Shown piece by piece: positions 10,614 to 19,254 of a stretch of 64,000 bases of DNA. The DNA is from Rubrivivax sp. (lineage in GTDB: Bacteria; Pseudomonadota; Gammaproteobacteria; Burkholderiales; Burkholderiaceae_C), in assembly GCA_004210455.1 (NCBI GenBank), contig SEFA01000009.1, forward strand, positions 37,755 to 101,754, read 5' to 3'. Position 1 is the stretch's first letter. Every line of letters starts with the position of its first letter. A program made the position numbers and the translations under genes. Under the pieces are notes generated by a model. It was not told the origin of the DNA. It searched no databases and saw nothing but the letters and a program-made list of their open reading frames with translations.

Positions 10614-10987
10614 CGGAATGAGACTTTCCGCTCGGCCCAGAAATCGGCCGCCTCGCGGAAGACATCGAGCAACTGCTCACGCGCCTCACGATCGAATTTC
10701 GCATGGTCCGGCAACTGGTCCAGCACCACGACGAAACCCGGTTGCGTGCCCGACTTGTTGACCAGGTTGGTCATGCAGTCGTACAGCGCTTCCATGTTCT
10801 TGCCGAAGTGGGCCGGGAACAGGAAATTGCTGGCAATCAATTCCAGCACGTCCTGTTTGGTCTCCGCTGGAGACAGGTCGGCGTACAGGAAGTGTTGGCC
10901 GGCGTCCTGCGCGGCCTGCATCAAGTCCTCGACCCGGTAGGCTCTGATCGCCTGCACGATGTTGGGACGGACTGTCTGCAAAAGCAT
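10592..10987 (-). CDS. Barstar-family protein (ribonuclease inhibitor fold)
   Basis: 131 residues. FPAHFGKNMEALYDCMTNL (about residues 60-78) is the signature of barstar, the tight-binding inhibitor of barnase-type ribonucleases. The rest (FVVVLDQLP, FREAADFWAERKV) fits the same alpha/beta fold, and the length is somewhat above the 90 residues of classical barstar. The start is fixed at ATG 10987 by AGGAGG about 8 bases upstream; upstream codons are out of character. No ribonuclease gene is next to it, so it is either an orphan immunity protein or one of the housekeeping barstar-like proteins of unknown role. A hairpin follows the stop. Confidence 0.85.
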   Translation of the reverse strand: MLLQTVRPNIVQAIRAYRVEDLMQAAQDAGQHFLYADLSPAETKQDVLELIASNFLFPAHFGKNMEALYDCMTNLVNKSGTQPGFVVVLDQLPDHAKFDREAREQLLDVFREAADFWAERKVSFRCFYSFQ

Positions 10988-11383
10988 TGTCGCGTTCCTC
11001 CTAGATGGGGTTCCGAGTTCATGTCCAACCGTGCCCGCCGCCCCGGACAGAACCCGCTGGGGAGCCTGCAATCGTCGGTGGCGTGGGGGTGGTCAGAGAG
11101 GGTTAACCCTGAACTCTGAAACCGAGATGGTACAGAAACGGGCCCGAATGCTCAAGCCAGGGGGGACCAGAATGCCCTAAAAAGCGGCATTGTGAGCGTG
11201 CGCACACATACGCCGGAGGCTCTGCGGATCATGGCCGTCATCCCACAGAAATTCACTGGTGAGCCGCTACAAACTTTTTCTATAGGCCGGGGCGCAGGTC
11301 GGGTTTAAGGGCCTTCCGGCCCTTCTTCGGAGGGGCTCGGAAGGTCCTGAACCGAATATTCTTCGGTCCTCCGACGAGGCCGG
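10988..11383. other. Intergenic region between barstar and maeB (396 bp)
   Basis: No credible gene is seen here. It contains the barstar ribosome binding site, a 12-base perfect palindrome AGGGTTAACCCT at 11099-11110 that could be an operator for barstar, and AT-rich TATAGA on the minus strand near 11280. The maeB 3' hairpins lie at its right end. Base composition is lower in GC than the flanking genes. Confidence 0.5.
11307..11344 (-). terminator. Candidate terminator after maeB, two alternative hairpins
   Basis: AAGGGCC-TTCC-GGCCCTT at 11307-11324 forms a 7-bp stem. A competing pairing joins CCTTCC (11312-11317) with GGAAGG (11339-11344). Both lie within 80 bases downstream of the maeB stop. 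There is no strong T-run on the minus strand, so efficiency is uncertain. Confidence 0.45.
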
Positions 11384-13681
11384 TCAGCGGGCTGCGTTCG
11401 CGTCCGCGACGGTCAGCGCCGTCATGTTCACGATGCGACGCACCGTGGCCGATGGCGTCAGCACGTGCACCGGCTTGGCCGCACCGAGCAGCACCGGCCC
11501 GATCGCGATGCCGCCGCCGGCGGCCGTCTTCAGCAGGTTGTAGCTGATGTTGGCGGCGTCGATGTTCGGCATGACCAGCAGGTTGGCCTCGCCCGTCAGC
11601 GAACTGTTGGAGACCAACTGCTCGCGGTAATGGGGGTCCAGCGCGGCGTCGCCGTGCATCTCGCCGTCCGCTTCCAGCCAGGGCGCCTGTTCCTTGATCA
11701 GGGCCAGCGCCTCACGCATCTTGACCGCGGACGGGCAGTTGCTCGATCCGAAATTGCTGTGCGACAGCAGCGCCGCCTTCGGACGCAGGCCGAAACGCAT
11801 CATTTCCTCGGCCGCCATCTGCGTGATCTCGGCGAGCTGCTCGGCGGTCGGGTCGTAGTTGACGTGGGTGTCGACCAGCATGACCTGGCGACCCGGCAGG
11901 ATCAGGCCGTTCATGCACGCGAAGGTCTTCACGCCGGGCCGCTTGCCGATGACCTGGTCGATGTACTGCAGGTGCATCGCGGTGTTGCTCCAGGTGCCGC
12001 AGAGCATCCCGTCCACCTCGCCCTTGTGCAGCATCATGGCGCCGATCAGCGTCAGGCGGCGGCGCATCTCGATCTTGGCGAGCTGTTGCGTCACGCCCTT
12101 GCGCTCGGTCATCGCCAGGTAGGTCTGCCAGTAGTCGCGGTAGCGCTGGTCGAACTCGGTGTTCACCACCTCGTAGTCGCGACCCTCCTGCAGGCGCAGG
12201 CCGAAGCGCTCGCAGCGCTGCGCGATGACCTCGGGACGGCCGATCAGCGTCGGGCGGGCGATGCCCTCGTCGACGACGACCTGCACCGCGCGCAGCACCC
12301 GTTCCTCTTCGCCCTCCGCGTAGGCCACGCGCTTGTGCTTGGCCTTCTTCGCGATCTGGAAGATCGGCTTCATCGTCGTGCCGGAGGCGTAGACGAAGCT
12401 CTGCAGCTTTTCCAGGTAGGCCGGCATGTCGGCGATCGGACGCAGCGCCACGCCTGAGGCCTCCGCCGCCAGCGCGACCGCCGGGGCGATCTTCATCATC
12501 AGGCGCGGATCGAACGGCTTGGGGATCAGGTATTCAGGGCCGAAGCTCAGGTTCGCGCCGGCATAGGCGGCGGCCACGACCTCGCTCTGCTCCGCCTGGG
12601 CGAGCTCGGCGATCGCGTGGACGGCGGCGATCTCCATCTCATCGTTGATCGTCGTCGCGCCGCAGTCCAGGGCGCCGCGGAAGATGTACGGGAAGCACAG
12701 GACGTTGTTGACCTGGTTCGGATAGTCCGTCCGGCCCGTGGCCATCAGCGCGTCGCCGCGGATCGCGTGGACGTCCTCCGGCTGGATCTCCGGATTCGGA
12801 TTGGCCAGCGCGAAGATGATCGGACGGGCGGCCATCGTCGCCACCATGTCCTGCTTGAGCACGCCGCCGGCCGACAGGCCCAGGAAGATGTCCGCGCCGG
12901 CGATCACGTCGCGCAGGCTGCGCTGCTCGGTCGGCTGGGCGTAGATCGCCTTGTCCGGGTCCATCAGTTCGGTGCGGCCTTCGTAGACCACGCCGGCGAG
13001 GTCGGTCACCCAGATGTTCTTGCGCGGCAGGCCCAGCTTGACCAGCAGGTTCAGGCAGGCGAGGGCGGCGGCGCCGGCGCCGGAAGTCACCAGCTTCACC
13101 GAGGCGATGTCCTTGCCCGCGACCTTCAGCCCGTTGAGCAGTCCGGCCGCGACCACGATGGCGGTGCCGTGCTGGTCGTCGTGGAAGACGGGGATCTTCA
13201 TCCGCTTGCGCAGCTCGCGCTCGACGTAGAAGCAGTCCGGCGCCTTGATGTCCTCGAGATTGATGCCGCCGAAGGTGGGCTCCAGCGCGGCGATCACGTC
13301 GACCAGCTTGTCGAGGTCGTGCTTCTCGTCGATCTCGAGGTCGAAGACGTCGATGCCGGCGAATTTCTTGAACAGGACGCCCTTGCCCTCCATCACCGGC
13401 TTGGAGGCCAGCGGGCCGATGTCGCCCAGGCCCAGCACGGCGGTGCCGTTGGAGATCACCGCGACCAGGTTGCCGCGCGAGGTGTAGCGGAACGCGTTGG
13501 CGGGATCCGCGACGATCTCCTCGCAGGCGGCGGCCACGCCCGGCGAATACGCCAGGGCCAGGTCACGCTGGTTGATCAGCTGCTTGGTGGCCGCGATGGC
13601 GATCTTCCCGGGGGTCGGGAACTCGTGGTACTCGAGAGCGGCCTGGCGCAGCTGCGCACGTTTTTCTTCGGACGTGGACAT
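11384..13681 (-). CDS. maeB: NADP-dependent malic enzyme with phosphotransacetylase-like C-terminal domain (MaeB)
   Basis: A 765-residue multidomain malic enzyme converting malate to pyruvate, CO2 and NADPH. The N-terminal half carries the malic enzyme motifs ([12 protein letters not shown] and [12 protein letters not shown]) and a Rossmann segment ([14 protein letters not shown]). The C-terminal half, from about residue 430, is the phosphotransacetylase-like domain that acts in regulation by acetyl-CoA rather than catalysis. The length is standard for the family. ATG 13681 begins [13 protein letters not shown], with AGAAGAG upstream; sequence beyond it on the minus strand is antisense to the kinase gene. 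It is divergent from the sensor kinase at 13899, which suggests that the pair controls it. Confidence 0.95.
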   Translation of the reverse strand: MSTSEEKRAQLRQAALEYHEFPTPGKIAIAATKQLINQRDLALAYSPGVAAACEEIVADPANAFRYTSRGNLVAVISNGTAVLGLGDIGPLASKPVMEGKGVLFKKFAGIDVFDLEIDEKHDLDKLVDVIAALEPTFGGINLEDIKAPDCFYVERELRKRMKIPVFHDDQHGTAIVVAAGLLNGLKVAGKDIASVKLVTSGAGAAALACLNLLVKLGLPRKNIWVTDLAGVVYEGRTELMDPDKAIYAQPTEQRSLRDVIAGADIFLGLSAGGVLKQDMVATMAARPIIFALANPNPEIQPEDVHAIRGDALMATGRTDYPNQVNNVLCFPYIFRGALDCGATTINDEMEIAAVHAIAELAQAEQSEVVAAAYAGANLSFGPEYLIPKPFDPRLMMKIAPAVALAAEASGVALRPIADMPAYLEKLQSFVYASGTTMKPIFQIAKKAKHKRVAYAEGEEERVLRAVQVVVDEGIARPTLIGRPEVIAQRCERFGLRLQEGRDYEVVNTEFDQRYRDYWQTYLAMTERKGVTQQLAKIEMRRRLTLIGAMMLHKGEVDGMLCGTWSNTAMHLQYIDQVIGKRPGVKTFACMNGLILPGRQVMLVDTHVNYDPTAEQLAEITQMAAEEMMRFGLRPKAALLSHSNFGSSNCPSAVKMREALALIKEQAPWLEADGEMHGDAALDPHYREQLVSNSSLTGEANLLVMPNIDAANISYNLLKTAAGGGIAIGPVLLGAAKPVHVLTPSATVRRIVNMTALTVADANAAR

Positions 13682-13731
13682 GGGGGACTCTTCTGGTTGA
13701 AACCGGTCCGCCGTCGTGGGCCGGGTCGGGG

Positions 13732-13737
13732 ATTGTA
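13732..13737 (-). promoter_or_regulatory. Candidate -10 (TACAAT) for maeB
   Basis: ATTGTA on the plus strand reads TACAAT on the minus strand, 51 bases before the maeB ATG. The -35 region is GC-rich and unconvincing. Confidence 0.35.
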
Positions 13738-13770
13738 GGAGTCCGCCCCGTCGGCGGCAGTGCGGACTAT

Positions 13771-13809
13771 GCGTATGCTGCATGTCGGAAGGGGCGCAGG
13801 CACATACGC
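13771..13809. promoter_or_regulatory. Inverted repeat GCGTATG / CATACGC in the maeB-kinase divergent region
   Basis: Perfect 7-base arms GCGTATG (13771-13777) and CATACGC (13803-13809) have centres 32 bases apart, about three helical turns. It lies between the divergent maeB and sensor kinase genes, where a dimeric LuxR/FixJ-type regulator would be expected to bind. The operator role is inference. Confidence 0.4.
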
Positions 13810-13898
13810 GAAACTGCGCATCGCCACCCGCCCGCGGGGCGCCATACTGCCTGCCCCGCACGCGCCCCCCCGACTTCCGCTTGCCTGCTCCGACCATC

Positions 13899-16001
13899 AT
13901 GCGGCCCGCCGCTCCCTTCCCCCCGATGGCGCCGGGCGCCCGACCGCGGCGCTGGCGCCGTGCGCTGCTGTGGGGAACGCTGGTCGCGTTGCTGCTGATC
14001 GCACAGACGCTGCTGCTGTCGCTGACCTTGAGCCATGAGGCGGCCCGCGCGCAGGAGGCGTCGGATCTCGCCGCCGCCGAGGTGACCGCGCGCGCCAAGC
14101 AGTTGATCGGCCGCGACCTGCAGGGGCTGCAGGGCCTGATGTGGGCCGAGGACGACGACTGGCGCGGCAACGCCGCCGCGCAGTTGCGCCAGACGCGCGT
14201 GCTGCTGCGCATCGAGCTGCGCGACTCGGAGCGCCAGGTGCGCCGCGCCGTCGACACGCCGTATGCGCCGCCGCTGTTCTCCATCCTCGCGCGCGAGCAG
14301 CTCCAGATCGAGACCGAACTCGCCTGCATCGCCGCGCTGAGACAGGGCACGCCGCTGTTCTCGCGCTCCTACTTCGTGCCGGGGCCCGGCGGCGACGGCA
14401 TGGAGGTCGCCGACCTCTGCCTGCCGCGCGTGCGCGCCGGCGAGCCGCGCTCGTATGTGGTCGCGACCATGGGCCTGCGACCCTTGCTGGAGGAGTCGGT
14501 CTCGCAGGACCAGGCGCGGCGTTTCGAGATGTCCTTCGTCGAAGGCGACGGCACGCGGCTGGCGCGCACCGGCCTGACGCGCGGCACCGGCTTCTACCTG
14601 TCGGAGCGCCTGCTCGACCTGCCGGGCCTGAGCCTGCAGCTGCGCGTCGACAACGCCACCGGCCGGCCGCAGCTGATCCCGAATCTGGCGACGGCGCTGG
14701 TGCTCGGCCTGTCGATGGCGCTGTTCGCGCTGGTCATCATCCTGGCACGCGACACCCGCAAGCGCGCGCAGGCGGAGCACGCGCTGGCGGAGTCGCTCGC
14801 GTTCCGGCAGGCGATGGAGAACTCGCTGATCACCGGGCTGCGCGCGCGCGACCTGGACGGCAACATCAGCTACGTGAACCCGGCGTTCTGCGCGATGGTC
14901 GGTTATCCGGCCGGGGAAGTGGTCGGCACGGGCCGGCCGCCGCACGCGCCGCCCTACTGGCCGCCCGAGTTCACCGACGAGTACTGGCGGCGCCACCACG
15001 ACCGCGAGGCGCGCTGGGAGGCCGGCCTGCCGCCGCGCGAAGGCTTCGAGACGGTCTTTGCGCGCAGCAGCGGGGAGCGTTTCCCGGTGATGATCTACGA
15101 GGCGCCGCTGCTGAACGCCGAAGGCCAGCAGACCGGCTGGATGAGCGCGGTGCTGGACCTGAGCGCGCAGCGCAAGGTCGAGGAACTGTCGCGCCAGCAG
15201 TCGGACCGGCTGCAGGCGACGGCGCGGCTGGCGACGGTGGGGGAGATGGCCTCGCTGCTGAGCCACGAACTGAACCAGCCGCTGGCGGCGATCGCGAGCT
15301 ACGCGACGGCCTCCATCAACCTGATGGTGCGCGAGGCCGACGATCCGCAGACGCCGGCGATGGTGCGTCAGGCCGTGACCCGCATCGCCGAGCAGGCCGA
15401 GCGCGCCGGCCGCGTGATCAAGAGCGTGCACGACTTCGTCCGGCGCCGCGAGGCGGCCCGGGAGTGGGTCAACGTCGAGCAGCTGCTGGAGGCGGTGCTG
15501 CCGCTGATCCGGCTGCAGGCGCGCAAGAGCGGCGCGCGCATCGAGATGGACCTGGCCAAGGGCCTGCCGCGCGTGCGCTGCGACCGGACCATGGTCGAGC
15601 AGGTGCTGCTGAATCTGACCCGCAATGCGATCCAGGCGATGGACGGACCGACGCCGCTGGCCGACCGGTCGCTGGTCATCCAGGTGAAACGGCTGCAGCC
15701 GCGCTGGCTGAGCTTCGCGGTGATCGACCGCGGTCCGGGCATTCCCCAGGAAGTGGCGCGCCAGCTGTTCACGCCGTTCTTCACGACCCGCACCGAGGGC
15801 ATGGGCCTGGGCCTGAGCCTGTGCCGCACGGTCGTGGAGCAGCACGGCGGCGCGATGGATTTCGAAAGCCGCGTCGCGCCCGCGTCGCCGACCGGGACCG
15901 AGTTCCGCTTCAGCCTGCCGTGCGAGGATGCGCCTGGATCGGCACCGAAGTCCGGGGTCGACCGGTTCCCCATCATTGGATCTGGAGAGTCCTCCGCATG
16001 A
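13899..16001 (+). CDS. Membrane PAS sensor histidine kinase, FixL/DctS-like
   Basis: 700 residues. Two membrane segments (about 22-44 and 262-284) enclose a periplasmic sensor domain. A cytoplasmic PAS domain lies at about 305-420 (GNISYVNPAFCAMVGYP). Next come the dimerisation/phosphoacceptor helix with His456 (LLSHELNQPLAAIASY) and an ATPase domain (NAIQAMDG, DRGPGIP, GMGLGLSLC). The HELNQPLAAI box and the LuxR-type partner match the FixL, DctS and TtrS group. I chose ATG 13899 because the 61 codons upstream are Cys/Arg-rich and non-coding in character. The response regulator overlaps its stop (ATGA). Facing malic enzyme across a short region, it may sense C4-dicarboxylates. Confidence 0.9.
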   Translation: MRPAAPFPPMAPGARPRRWRRALLWGTLVALLLIAQTLLLSLTLSHEAARAQEASDLAAAEVTARAKQLIGRDLQGLQGLMWAEDDDWRGNAAAQLRQTRVLLRIELRDSERQVRRAVDTPYAPPLFSILAREQLQIETELACIAALRQGTPLFSRSYFVPGPGGDGMEVADLCLPRVRAGEPRSYVVATMGLRPLLEESVSQDQARRFEMSFVEGDGTRLARTGLTRGTGFYLSERLLDLPGLSLQLRVDNATGRPQLIPNLATALVLGLSMALFALVIILARDTRKRAQAEHALAESLAFRQAMENSLITGLRARDLDGNISYVNPAFCAMVGYPAGEVVGTGRPPHAPPYWPPEFTDEYWRRHHDREARWEAGLPPREGFETVFARSSGERFPVMIYEAPLLNAEGQQTGWMSAVLDLSAQRKVEELSRQQSDRLQATARLATVGEMASLLSHELNQPLAAIASYATASINLMVREADDPQTPAMVRQAVTRIAEQAERAGRVIKSVHDFVRRREAAREWVNVEQLLEAVLPLIRLQARKSGARIEMDLAKGLPRVRCDRTMVEQVLLNLTRNAIQAMDGPTPLADRSLVIQVKRLQPRWLSFAVIDRGPGIPQEVARQLFTPFFTTRTEGMGLGLSLCRTVVEQHGGAMDFESRVAPASPTGTEFRFSLPCEDAPGSAPKSGVDRFPIIGSGESSA

Positions 16002-16654
16002 AGCCGCAGTCCTTGCCGATGGTCTACCTCGTCGACGACGAGGAAGTGGTGCGCGACGCGCTGGCCTGGCTGCTGCGCTCGCGGCGCCTGCTGTCCGAGG
16101 GCTTCGGCAGCGCCGAGGCCTTCGAGTCCATGCTGGACGGCCTGCCGCGCAGCGGGCGCGACTGGCCGTCGGCGCCCAGTTGCCTGCTGCTGGACGTCCG
16201 GATGCCCGGGATGAGCGGCCTGGCGCTGTTCGAGCGGCTCATCGAGCGCGGTCTGCTGGAGACCTTGCCGGTGATCTTCCTGACCGGTCACGGCGACGTG
16301 CCGACGGCGGTCGCGGCGGTGAAGCAGGGGGCCTACGACTTCGTCGAGAAGCCGTTCTCCGACAACGCGTTGGTGGACCGGGTGGAGCACGCGCTCGCGC
16401 AGAGCGCCGAGGCGATCGCCGCGCGCGACGCGAAGTCGGCGCTGGGGCATCGCGTCGGCGATCTCACCGAACGGGAACGCGAGGTGATGCAGCTCGTCGT
16501 CCAGGGCCTGCCCAACAAGCTGATCGCGGACCAGCTCAACATCAGCGTGCGCACGGTGGAAGTGCATCGCGCACGCGTGTTCGAGAAGATGGATGTGAAG
16601 TCCGCGGTCGAACTGTCCAACCTCCTGCGCGGCGACAATGCCGCCCATGGGTGA
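15998..16654 (+). CDS. FixJ/DctR-like response regulator (REC + LuxR HTH)
   Basis: 218 residues. The receiver domain has the acidic pocket VDDEE (13-17), phosphoacceptor Asp66 (LLLDVRMPG), the T of FLTGHG and the conserved Lys of FVEKPF. A LuxR/GerE helix-turn-helix follows (LTEREREVMQLVVQGLPNKL, then VRTVEVHRARVFEKM). It starts within the kinase stop (4-base ATGA overlap), so translation is coupled and the pair is cognate. It overlaps the start of thiL by 17 bases. Likely targets are maeB or dicarboxylate uptake genes, inferred from context only. Confidence 0.93.
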   Translation: MKPQSLPMVYLVDDEEVVRDALAWLLRSRRLLSEGFGSAEAFESMLDGLPRSGRDWPSAPSCLLLDVRMPGMSGLALFERLIERGLLETLPVIFLTGHGDVPTAVAAVKQGAYDFVEKPFSDNALVDRVEHALAQSAEAIAARDAKSALGHRVGDLTEREREVMQLVVQGLPNKLIADQLNISVRTVEVHRARVFEKMDVKSAVELSNLLRGDNAAHG

Positions 16655-17639
16655 ATCTTCTGCACTGGGCGAGTTCGACCTGATCGACCGCTTCTTCGGC
16701 CGCGCGGGGCGCGCCGGCCGGACCGAAGGCGGCGCGGTGACGCTGGGCATCGGCGACGACTGCGCGGTCTTGACGCCGTCGGCCGGCCACCAATGGCTGG
16801 TGACGGCGGACATGCTGGTCGAAGGCCGGCATTTCCTGTCGACGGTGTCGCCGCGGCGGCTCGGCCACAAGGCGCTGGCCGTGAACCTCAGCGACCTCGC
16901 CGCGTGCGGCGCAACGCCCAAGGCCTTCTTCCTCTCGCTGGCGCTGCCGCGCGTGGACGAGGCCTTCCTGGCGGGTTTCTCGCAAGGGCTTTTCGAACTC
17001 GCCGATGCGCATGGGATCGTGCTCGCCGGAGGCGATACGACGGCTGGCCCGCTCAACATCAACATCACCGCGATGGGCGAGGTGCCGTCCGGTCAAGCGC
17101 TGCTCCGCTCGGGCGCGAGGCCGGGCGACGACGTCTGGGTCAGCGGCACGCTCGGCGATGCGCGGCTCGCGCTGGAGGTGATCCGCGGCACGCTGTCGCT
17201 GAGCGCGGCGCAGTTCGACGAGGCCCGTCTGCGGATGGAAATGCCCGAGCCGCGCGTGGCGCTCGGACGCGCGCTGCGCGGTGTCGCGACGAGCGCGGCG
17301 GACGTGTCCGACGGCCTGGCCGGCGACATCGGTCATGTGCTGAAGCGTTCCAACGTCGGCGCGACCTTGCGATTGGCGGACCTGCCGCGCTCGGGCGTGC
17401 TGGGCGCGATGCCCGAAGACATCCAGCAGCTGTGCCTGTTGAGCGGCGGCGACGACTACGAACTCGTCTTCACCGCGCCGGCCGAGGCGCGCGAGCGCGT
17501 GCTCGAAGCGGGACGGCGCTCCGGCACGCCGGTGTACCGCGTCGGCGGCATCGATGAACAACCCGGTCTGCGCGTCGTCGACGGCGCCGGGCGTCCGCTG
17601 CAGGACCCGCTGCAGAGCTTCGACCATTTCAGATCATGA
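16638..17639 (+). CDS. thiL: Thiamine-monophosphate kinase ThiL
   Basis: 333 residues. It phosphorylates thiamine monophosphate to the active pyrophosphate. GEFDLIDRFFGRAG at the N-terminus, the metal/ATP segment GIGDDCAVL, then VTADMLVEGRHF, LSDLAACGATPK and AGGDTTAGP are the ThiL/PurM-family motifs. The start may be ATG 16638 or ATG 16647; both overlap the response regulator gene. The stop overlaps the pgpA start (ATGA). thiL-pgpA-pncC is a common order. Confidence 0.96.
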   Translation: MPPMGESSALGEFDLIDRFFGRAGRAGRTEGGAVTLGIGDDCAVLTPSAGHQWLVTADMLVEGRHFLSTVSPRRLGHKALAVNLSDLAACGATPKAFFLSLALPRVDEAFLAGFSQGLFELADAHGIVLAGGDTTAGPLNINITAMGEVPSGQALLRSGARPGDDVWVSGTLGDARLALEVIRGTLSLSAAQFDEARLRMEMPEPRVALGRALRGVATSAADVSDGLAGDIGHVLKRSNVGATLRLADLPRSGVLGAMPEDIQQLCLLSGGDDYELVFTAPAEARERVLEAGRRSGTPVYRVGGIDEQPGLRVVDGAGRPLQDPLQSFDHFRS

Positions 17640-18157
17640 GCGCGGTTCGTCCGACTTTCGGCTTCATGGCGAGGCATCCCGCGCACTGGATCGCGATGGG
17701 CTTCGGCAGCGGACTGGCGCCGAGGGCGCCGGGCACGGTGGGCACGCTCTGGGGCTGGGCCGCCTTCGCGGTCCTGAACCTGTGGCTGACGCCGGCGATG
17801 TGGGGCGTGGTGATCGCGGCGAGCATCCTGATCGGCTGGTGGGCGTCGACGGTCACGGCGAGGAACCTGAAGACCTGCGATCCCGGCTCGGTCGTGTGGG
17901 ACGAAATCGTTGCGATCTGGATCGTGCTGTGGCTGATCATGCCGGCGGGGTTCTGGTGGCAGCTGGCGGCGTTCGGCGTGTTCCGCTTCTTCGATGCGGC
18001 GAAGCCGGGCCCGGTGCGCTGGGCCGATGCGCTGTTCAAGATCGAGCCCGGCCAGCCGGTGACGGTGTGGCAGGGCTTCGGCATCCTGTTCGACGATCTG
18101 GTGGCGGCAGCCTGTACGCTTGTGGTGTTGGCCGGCGCGAGGGCCTTGTTGCACTGA
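17636..18157 (+). CDS. pgpA: Phosphatidylglycerophosphatase A PgpA
   Basis: A 173-residue inner-membrane enzyme dephosphorylating phosphatidylglycerophosphate to phosphatidylglycerol. GFGSGLAPRAPGTVGTL, DPGSVVWDEIVA and FRFFDAAKPGPV are the PgpA motifs with acidic metal ligands, between three or four hydrophobic segments. It overlaps the thiL stop by 4 bases, implying coupled translation. Confidence 0.95.
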   Translation: MSAVRPTFGFMARHPAHWIAMGFGSGLAPRAPGTVGTLWGWAAFAVLNLWLTPAMWGVVIAASILIGWWASTVTARNLKTCDPGSVVWDEIVAIWIVLWLIMPAGFWWQLAAFGVFRFFDAAKPGPVRWADALFKIEPGQPVTVWQGFGILFDDLVAAACTLVVLAGARALLH

Positions 18158-18218
18158 CGACCGGTCGCTGTCATCCACGGATGCCAGGTCGTCCAGATCC
18201 ATCGACGAGGAGATCCCC

Positions 18219-18719
18219 ATGCTTTTTCCCGACGAATCCGAACTGATCGAACGCATCGCCCTGGCGCTGATCCAGCGCAAGGAGCGCATGGGCACCGCGG
18301 AGTCCTGCACCGGCGGCCTGATCGCGGCGGCGTGCACGAGCCTGGCGGGCTCGAGCCAGTGGTTCGAGCGCGGCGTGGTGAGCTACAGCAACGAGGCGAA
18401 GACGGAACTGCTCGGCGTGCCGGCGGCGCTGATCGGATTGCACGGCGCGGTGAGCGGCGAGGTCGCCGAGCAGATGGCACGCGGTCTGGCGTCGCATGCG
18501 CCGATCGATTGGGCGATCGCGGTGACCGGCGTGGCCGGCCCGGGCGGCGGCACCGAGAACAAGCCGGTCGGAACAGTGTGGCTCGCGCTGGTGCACGGCC
18601 GCCAACGCGTGCGGGTGTGGAAGGAGCACTTCACCGGCGACCGGCATGCCGTGCGCGCCCAGACCGTTCGTGCGGGCCTGGAGGCGTTGTGTGATGCGTT
18701 GGAGGATAGAGATTCCTGA
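18219..18719 (+). CDS. pncC: Nicotinamide-nucleotide amidohydrolase PncC (CinA C-terminal domain)
   Basis: 166 residues. It deamidates nicotinamide mononucleotide in pyridine nucleotide salvage. TAESCTGGLIAAACT near the N-terminus and AVTGVAGPGGGT near residue 105 are the family's active-site and phosphate-binding motifs. It is the stand-alone C-terminal domain, lacking the N-terminal competence/damage domain of CinA. GAGGAGA lies about 7 bases before ATG 18219. It sits 61 bases downstream of pgpA, probably in the same unit. Confidence 0.93.
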   Translation: MLFPDESELIERIALALIQRKERMGTAESCTGGLIAAACTSLAGSSQWFERGVVSYSNEAKTELLGVPAALIGLHGAVSGEVAEQMARGLASHAPIDWAIAVTGVAGPGGGTENKPVGTVWLALVHGRQRVRVWKEHFTGDRHAVRAQTVRAGLEALCDALEDRDS

Positions 18720-18742
18720 TCGTCATTGACGATCCGGCAAAC

Positions 18743-18861
18743 TCAGCGGCGAAAGATGGCTTCGATGTCGCGAGCCGAATGAAGGATTCGGTGGACATCG
18801 ACTGTTCCCGAAGCAGCATTCACGGATCGTCCTCTGCCTCCTCAAGGAGGCGCACGATCAT
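18743..18861 (-). pseudogene. Remnant of a ParE-type toxin gene
   Basis: The start overlaps the parD stop in the normal ATGA fashion at 18861, but the frame stops after 13 codons (MIVRLLEEAEDDP). In another frame, closer to 18743, the text reads GTVDVHRILHSARDIEAIF and then stops. This matches the usual C-terminal end of ParE toxins (V-x-R-I-L-H-x-x-R-D-I-E). The whole remnant is about 119 bases, whereas an intact parE is about 290. The middle is therefore deleted and the frame broken. ParE would be a gyrase-poisoning toxin; this copy cannot make one. Confidence 0.7.
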
Positions 18862-19115
18862 TTCTGTGCGTCTTCCAAGGCTTGGTATTTTGCGATCAGG
18901 CGATCGAAGACCTCTGCCGCAGGTTTTCCTCCGCCAGCTGCAGCGGAGGCCTTGCTGCGGGTGATGGAGTCCGAAAATTCCTTCAGTTGGGCCTCGCGCC
19001 AGGCTCGCAACTCCTCGCTGTCGCGCAGCACCTGCGTGCGCGACGAATACCTTCCGCTCTCAATCAGATTCAGCACGATAGCCTCCAGTTCGGGTCCCAG
19101 ATCTGCGTGAATCAT
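18858..19115 (-). CDS. ParD-family antitoxin (toxin partner destroyed)
   Basis: 85 residues. DLGPELEAIVLNLIESGRY, then SSRTQVLRDSEELRAWREAQ, is the ribbon-helix-helix plus helix pattern of ParD antitoxins. An Ala/Gly-rich stretch and a C-terminal helix follow. The usual VLREGLRLLEERE segment is altered to VLRDSEELRAWREAQ, a sign of divergence. I take ATG 19115; a longer frame to 19169 has no support. The stop overlaps the parE remnant start. Without a toxin it may still bind its own promoter. Confidence 0.8.
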   Translation of the reverse strand: MIHADLGPELEAIVLNLIESGRYSSRTQVLRDSEELRAWREAQLKEFSDSITRSKASAAAGGGKPAAEVFDRLIAKYQALEDAQK

Positions 19116-19254
19116 CTCGGTAGGTCCTGCAAAAGGAAATCGCTTCAGAGGGGGAGATCGCATCCCCACTCAGCGGGAGCAACTGTGAGGGACTGAGTCG
19201 CACGAGTGAGTGAATCAACCGAGCCCCGCGTTCAAGGCAGGCAAGACCTGTCCC

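Noticed and set aside
10988..11383. A barnase-type ribonuclease gene upstream of barstar
   Set aside because: No frame in this interval shows ribonuclease motifs; only short non-coding-like frames occur.
18836..18851. GCCTCCT-CA-AGGAGGC palindrome
   Set aside because: It falls within the coding start of the parE remnant (VRLLEEAE) and is more simply a codon-use coincidence.
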